Shown: piece by piece, positions 5,739 to 8,476 of the stretch | Layout of the letters: the number at the start of each line of letters is the position of its first letter | How positions within the stretch are numbered: the stretch's first letter is position 1 | Assembly: GCA_021781935.1 (NCBI GenBank) | Contig: JAJXVW010000019.1 | Span: 1-8,476 of the forward strand | Length of the DNA: 8,476 bases | Direction of reading: 5' to 3' | Source of the DNA: a bacterium | GTDB lineage: Bacteria; Patescibacteriota; Minisyncoccia; Phycocordibacterales; Phycocordibacteraceae | Position numbers and translations under genes: made by a program | Notes under the pieces: generated by a model | The model's input: the letters and a program-made list of their open reading frames with translations, nothing else | Told to the model about the DNA's origin: nothing | The model's database searches: none

Positions 5739-5767
5739 TTGACGCCGACACGTACCTGGCGTATGGT
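5739..5767 (+). promoter_or_regulatory. sigma-70 type promoter, divergent from mraZ
   Basis: TTGACG (5739-5744, 5 of 6 matches to TTGACA) and TATGGT (5762-5767, 4 of 6 to TATAAT) are separated by exactly 17 bp. This is the best -35/-10 pair I saw in the window. The expected transcription start is near 5774, about 5 nt before the ATG of the 32-codon frame at 5779. Confidence 0.6.
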
Positions 5768-5778
5768 GAGCCGTATAC

Positions 5779-5877
5779 ATGCAGGCTCTTGCGAACAGCT
5801 ATTTCTGGCTCCTTACCGCCGCACTCCTCGCCTATACGGCGGTCGGGGTCTCGCTTGAGCTTTCTCCGGGGAAATAG
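5779..5877 (+). CDS. putative 32-aa single-span membrane peptide
   Basis: A short frame from ATG 5779 to TAG 5877 encodes 32 residues. The core YFWLLTAALLAYTAVGV (8-24) is a typical hydrophobic span, followed by a short polar tail SLELSPGK. It sits just behind a near-consensus promoter and just ahead of a strong terminator, so it occupies its own small transcription unit. GGTGAG, 8 nt before the ATG, could act as a Shine-Dalgarno, but it overlaps the -10; transcription from that promoter would exclude most of it and leave a nearly leaderless message. The family is not recognised. Alternatives are a leader peptide for the gene at 5976, or a non-coding transcript that is open by chance. The minus-strand frame over the same bases crosses the terminator and the operator and is not credible. 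Confidence 0.4.
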   Translation: MQALANSYFWLLTAALLAYTAVGVSLELSPGK

Positions 5878-5890
5878 GAAGGAAGAAACC

Positions 5891-5943
5891 TGAAGCGAGC
5901 CTCCGACCATCCGGCCGGAGGCTCGCTTCATCTTGTTCCTTTT
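5891..5943 (+). terminator. strong intrinsic terminator, 15-bp stem
   Basis: TGAAGCGAGCCTCCG (5891-5905) pairs perfectly with CGGAGGCTCGCTTCA (5916-5930) around a 10-nt loop, followed by a T-rich tail TCTTGTTCCTTTT. It lies 13 nt after the stop of the 32-codon frame. The reverse strand also has a T-rich flank (GGTTTCTTCCTTCC), so some activity in the other direction is possible. Confidence 0.8.
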
Positions 5944-5962
5944 GCTCTTTTCGATTCAACGC

Positions 5963-5968
5963 AAGGAG
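5963..5968 (+). promoter_or_regulatory. Shine-Dalgarno AAGGAG
   Basis: AAGGAG lies 7 nt before the ATG at 5976, at ideal spacing. It fixes the start of the 150-aa gene. It is the only strong Shine-Dalgarno seen in the window; the other genes rely on overlap, weak sites or leaderless starts. Confidence 0.8.
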
Positions 5969-5975
5969 AATACGC

Positions 5976-6428
5976 ATGTCCGATCACCTGCCCGCCTATG
6001 CGGCGTGGAGCAATGACATTCTCGCGTACAAGGCCATGAACTATGCCCAATCGGTTCTCGATCGCCTCGTTCGAACGCTCATCGGTGCGGCCGACGAGCC
6101 TGAACCGCATGAATTCGTCTTCTTCACCATTGCCAAAGCATTGCCCATCCAGGTGCCGTTTCGGGGCAATTTCCTGAGCACCTCGACGAGCCTCATCGAG
6201 AAACTCCGGAATCGCAAGCTCATGCCGCCGGCGCTCCTCAGACACGAACGGCTCATCGTGCTGCGGCACCGCGACCCTCTGCAGCTTACGGATACGCTGG
6301 TGTTCAATCGTTTCCGCCAATCGGTGAAGGGCGTTGATGAGCTCCTGCTACTGAAACTCGGCAGCCGAATCCAGCCGACCATGGCACTGAGCGGCGAAGC
6401 GCATGCCTCGCGCGCGGGATTCTATTGA
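5976..6428 (+). CDS. hypothetical protein, 150 aa
   Basis: A 150-residue frame starts at an ATG with an excellent Shine-Dalgarno and ends in TGA, followed 25 nt later by a strong terminator. The protein has no cysteine, no signal peptide and no membrane span, so it is probably cytoplasmic. A helical N-terminal half (AWSNDILAYKAMNYAQSVLD, then RLVRTLIGA) leads to HEFVFFTIAKALPIQVPFRG (45-64) and a basic stretch LIEKLRNRKLMPPALLRHER (73-92). A hydrophobic run VDELLLLKLGS follows near 119-129. I do not recognise a family or catalytic motif. No clear promoter lies between the upstream terminator and the Shine-Dalgarno, so it may depend on read-through from the promoter at 5739. It converges on lysK. 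Confidence 0.75.
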   Translation: MSDHLPAYAAWSNDILAYKAMNYAQSVLDRLVRTLIGAADEPEPHEFVFFTIAKALPIQVPFRGNFLSTSTSLIEKLRNRKLMPPALLRHERLIVLRHRDPLQLTDTLVFNRFRQSVKGVDELLLLKLGSRIQPTMALSGEAHASRAGFY

Positions 6429-6453
6429 GCGAATCATCGTTACGAACCACTCA

Positions 6454-6481
6454 AAAAGGACGGCTCGCGAGCCGTCCTTTT
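6454..6481. terminator. bidirectional intrinsic terminator, 28-bp perfect palindrome
   Basis: AAAAGGACGGCTCG (6454-6467) and CGAGCCGTCCTTTT (6468-6481) are exact reverse complements. The stem ends in T runs on both strands, as expected for a terminator serving the convergent genes ending at 6428 (plus) and 6499 (minus). Confidence 0.9.
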
Positions 6482-6498
6482 CTATTGTTCTATTGCGC

Positions 6499-8067
6499 TC
6501 ATTTCGCAGCTTCCGAGAGTCGGGAGACGACAAAGTCGTACGGAAGTCCCGCGAGGAACCAGCCGGCCTTCGGGCCTGAAGTGCGGCCGAGGAATACGAG
6601 GTAGATCGCCTGAAAGAGGTCTTTCGGCGCGATCGGCACTTCTTCCTTCAATGCATGGAGACGGGCATGGACCGCGTCGCCGTCCTTCTGACCCTCGCGC
6701 ATGAAATCTCCGAGCGCGCCGAGCGCGCGCTTCTGCTCGTCCGTGAGCGCGTTCGTCGGCATAGTCTCCCGAAGCTGGTACACGAACTGCTCGGGCGCAT
6801 ACGTTTCTATCCAATACTTCGCGTATTTCCTGCGTACCGCAAGCGCGGTGCGTTCTTCATCGGTAAGCGAATCACCCTTTGCAAATTCTGCTTCCTGTTC
6901 GAGATTGAGATGCGGCATCTGCACGGCGAACGCAACTTCGCGAAAACGCATCTGCCACGGGATTGAGAAGCCGGCGCGCGTATCCGGCAGCTGGCAATAC
7001 GCGAAGAGCTTTGCGTAATCGTCCTCCTTCCCCGCGCGCACGCCATCGGCGAGCTCGTCATACCAATCATAGAGCCGCGGCACGCTCTCGCCTTCCGGAT
7101 CGACGTCCGCCTGCTGATTTATATCCTTGCCGATAAGCGCGAGGCGGAATACCTCGGGCGGGAAGAGTTCTGACATGTCTTTCGCGCTCGAACCGCGTCC
7201 TCTCGAAGAAGACATCTTCTTGCCGCCCACGAGAAAGAATTCGTAGGGAACGTCAAACGGATTCGGGCAGTCGAAGAGTTCTGCCGCGATATGTGCGGCG
7301 ACATCGCGCGAACCGCCTTTGGTAGAATGGTCCTTGCCGCCGCCCTCGATATCTACGCCCTTCGCTGCCCATTTCGCCGCCCAATCAACCTTCCAGAAAA
7401 GCTTCGCCGTTCCTTTCCACGGCGGGATGCGGCCTTCGTGTCCGCAGCTTTTTGCGCTATCCGGATTGCTGTCGCAGCGGTACCCGACGGTTTCGCCGTC
7501 GAAATCATAGGCGCGCGTCGTCATAATTTTTCCGCACGCCTCGCACACTACGGAGACCGGGAGCCATGTCTCATCCTTCTCGGACCCTGATACCTCCTTC
7601 AGGATCCGGCGTACATCGGCGGCTCGCTCGAGCGCGATGCGGATGTACGGATCCATAGCGCCGGATCCATACAATTCGGTCGTGCGATAGTACGCCGGAT
7701 GAAAACCGGTACGCTCGTGGACGCCTACGAATTCCTTTCCAAAATATTCCGCGTAGTTTTCAGACCCCGGTTCCGGGCTCGGCACCTTATAGAGCGGTAA
7801 GCCGAGGTACGCGTCATAGCGTGATGCGTCGAGATAGTTCGGAATCGCGTCAAACGGATCGAAATCGTTAAGCTCGTACAGGAATTCATTCTCGATACCC
7901 TGCGCAGAAAGCGCTTCTGAGATGAGCCCATGGATGGCGACGCCGCGCATCGAACCCACGTGCACGCGCCCCGAAAGCGTCTTCTCGTCGCGTATGACGA
8001 AGCGGACGCCGTTCTTCGGTTTCCGCGAATCCCGTATTTCGTTTGCGATTCGATCAGCCCAGAACAT
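6499..8067 (-). CDS. lysK: class I lysyl-tRNA synthetase
   Basis: The enzyme charges tRNA-Lys with lysine in the cytoplasm. This is the class I form (LysK), typical of archaea, spirochaetes, some alphaproteobacteria and many CPR bacteria, and unrelated in fold to the class II LysS. The 522-aa protein has the HIGH-type motif RVHVGSMRG (34-42), a putative zinc ribbon with C175, C178, C198 and C208, the LysK-specific WKVDWAAKWA (225-234) and KDHSTKGGSRD (245-255), and the KMSKS-type loop KMSSSRG (284-290). The C-terminal half is helical, as expected for the anticodon-binding cage. The length is normal. The stop is TGA, followed two codons later by an in-frame TAG. The ATG at 8067 sits 6 nt after an extended -10, predicting a leaderless message. 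It lies downstream of greA on the same strand with a 57-nt gap. Confidence 0.96.
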   Translation of the reverse strand: MFWADRIANEIRDSRKPKNGVRFVIRDEKTLSGRVHVGSMRGVAIHGLISEALSAQGIENEFLYELNDFDPFDAIPNYLDASRYDAYLGLPLYKVPSPEPGSENYAEYFGKEFVGVHERTGFHPAYYRTTELYGSGAMDPYIRIALERAADVRRILKEVSGSEKDETWLPVSVVCEACGKIMTTRAYDFDGETVGYRCDSNPDSAKSCGHEGRIPPWKGTAKLFWKVDWAAKWAAKGVDIEGGGKDHSTKGGSRDVAAHIAAELFDCPNPFDVPYEFFLVGGKKMSSSRGRGSSAKDMSELFPPEVFRLALIGKDINQQADVDPEGESVPRLYDWYDELADGVRAGKEDDYAKLFAYCQLPDTRAGFSIPWQMRFREVAFAVQMPHLNLEQEAEFAKGDSLTDEERTALAVRRKYAKYWIETYAPEQFVYQLRETMPTNALTDEQKRALGALGDFMREGQKDGDAVHARLHALKEEVPIAPKDLFQAIYLVFLGRTSGPKAGWFLAGLPYDFVVSRLSEAAK

Positions 8068-8073
8068 GAGCGC

Positions 8074-8082
8074 ATCCTAGCA
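8074..8082 (-). promoter_or_regulatory. extended -10 promoter giving a leaderless lysK message
   Basis: The minus strand reads TGCTAGGAT, a TGn extension plus TAGGAT (4 of 6), and only 6 nt separate it from the ATG at 8067. The usual start, 7 nt after the -10, would be the A of the ATG. No clear -35 is seen. A small hairpin (ACCCT/AGGGT, 8084-8088 and 8093-8097) overlaps the spacer and is too weak to call a greA terminator. Confidence 0.45.
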
Positions 8083-8124
8083 CACCCTTGAGAGGGTATA
8101 GCCGCAGTGCCGGGCGAGTGAATG

Positions 8125-8476
8125 CTACGCGACCTTCTCGACGGTATAGGTCTGCTTCCCCGCCGGTGTCTCGAAGGTGAACGAATCGCCTTTCTTCTTG
8201 CCCATGAGCGCGGCGCCCAAAGGCGACACGTGCGAGAGCTTCTTCACGCGCATGTCGGCCTCTTCGCTGCCGACAATCGTATACTCGTGCGCGTCAGAGC
8301 TGCCATCCTTACGGATCGTCACCTTCGAACCGAACCCTACCTCGTTCTTCTTCTTGTTCTCGGTCGTGATCTTCGCGTGCTTCACGAGTTCTTCGAGCTT
8401 CTTGATACGCTCCTCGGTAGCCGCCTGGAGATCGCGCGCTTCCTGATACTCCGCGTTCTCCGAGAGATCGCCGAGC
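8125..8476 (-). CDS. greA: transcription elongation factor GreA, C-terminal part (5' end off window)
   Basis: GreA rescues backtracked RNA polymerase by stimulating transcript cleavage in the secondary channel. The visible 116 residues run from the right edge to TAG at 8127-8125. They begin with LGDLSENAEYQEARDLQ, the conserved end of the first coiled-coil helix (family consensus GDLSENAEY), and continue through the second helix (EERIKKLEELVKHAKI). The globular FKBP-like domain follows: VGFGSKVTIR, the YTIVGSEEADM segment, SHVSPLGAALMGKKKGDSF, and the final PAGKQTYTVEKV. All are standard GreA landmarks. The frame extends through the edge, so the gene starts outside; a GTG at 8385 in the same frame is internal. 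About 40 N-terminal residues should be missing. It is followed by lysK on the same strand, which appears to have its own promoter. Confidence 0.93.
   Translation of the reverse strand, partial: LGDLSENAEYQEARDLQAATEERIKKLEELVKHAKITTENKKKNEVGFGSKVTIRKDGSSDAHEYTIVGSEEADMRVKKLSHVSPLGAALMGKKKGDSFTFETPAGKQTYTVEKVA

Noticed and set aside
5659..5931. 90-codon minus-strand frame upstream of mraZ
   Set aside because: It would run through the strong terminator, the divergent promoter, the DnaA box and the mraZ boxes; the translation resembles no protein.
1..8476. CRISPR array, insertion sequence or prophage
   Set aside because: No regularly spaced long repeats, transposase, integrase or phage genes are visible in the window.

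Overview
The window looks like part of a chromosome from a Candidate Phyla Radiation (Patescibacteria, Parcubacteria-like) bacterium of moderately high GC. Four things point that way: a class I lysyl-tRNA synthetase, a MurF-type ligase whose N-terminal substrate domain is replaced by a short hydrophobic lead-in, a class B penicillin-binding protein and RsmH with slightly divergent motifs, and a shortened dcw (division and cell wall) cluster. This placement is inferred from gene content and motifs; no database search was possible.

Layout from left to right. Positions 1-186 (minus) hold the N-terminus of an unrecognised protein. A 165-bp divergent gap with repeated CTAG-containing sites separates it from a small unrecognised plus-strand gene (352-576). 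Paired hairpins at 576-614 and a minus-strand tRNA-Glu(CTC) at 659-730 follow. The minus-strand dcw block then runs in the order mraZ (5606-5184), rsmH (5182-4235), ftsL-like (4248-3829), ftsI (3810-2068), murF-like (2071-779). Its genes overlap or are spaced by at most 18 nt, so they probably form one operon. Upstream of mraZ are GTGGGA boxes resembling known MraZ operators, and a perfect DnaA box. A divergent plus-strand unit (5739-6481) contains a near-consensus promoter, a 32-codon single-span membrane peptide, a strong intrinsic terminator and a 150-aa unrecognised protein with the only strong Shine-Dalgarno in the window. It converges, through a perfect 28-bp palindromic terminator, on lysK (8067-6499, minus). 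lysK has a promoter placed for leaderless transcription. The right edge holds the C-terminal part of greA.

How the genes fit together. MraZ regulates its own division/wall operon, RsmH methylates 16S rRNA, the FtsL-like protein and FtsI belong to the septal wall machinery, and MurF makes the UDP-MurNAc-pentapeptide precursor. LysK, tRNA-Glu and GreA serve translation and transcription.

The main anomaly is in murF: one in-frame TGA (1273-1271) lies between the central ATPase region and the C-terminal domain. The frame continues perfectly beyond it, but no in-frame start would recover the IDDTYN motif. Other TGA codons in the window behave as ordinary stops, so this is not a simple genetic-code reassignment.
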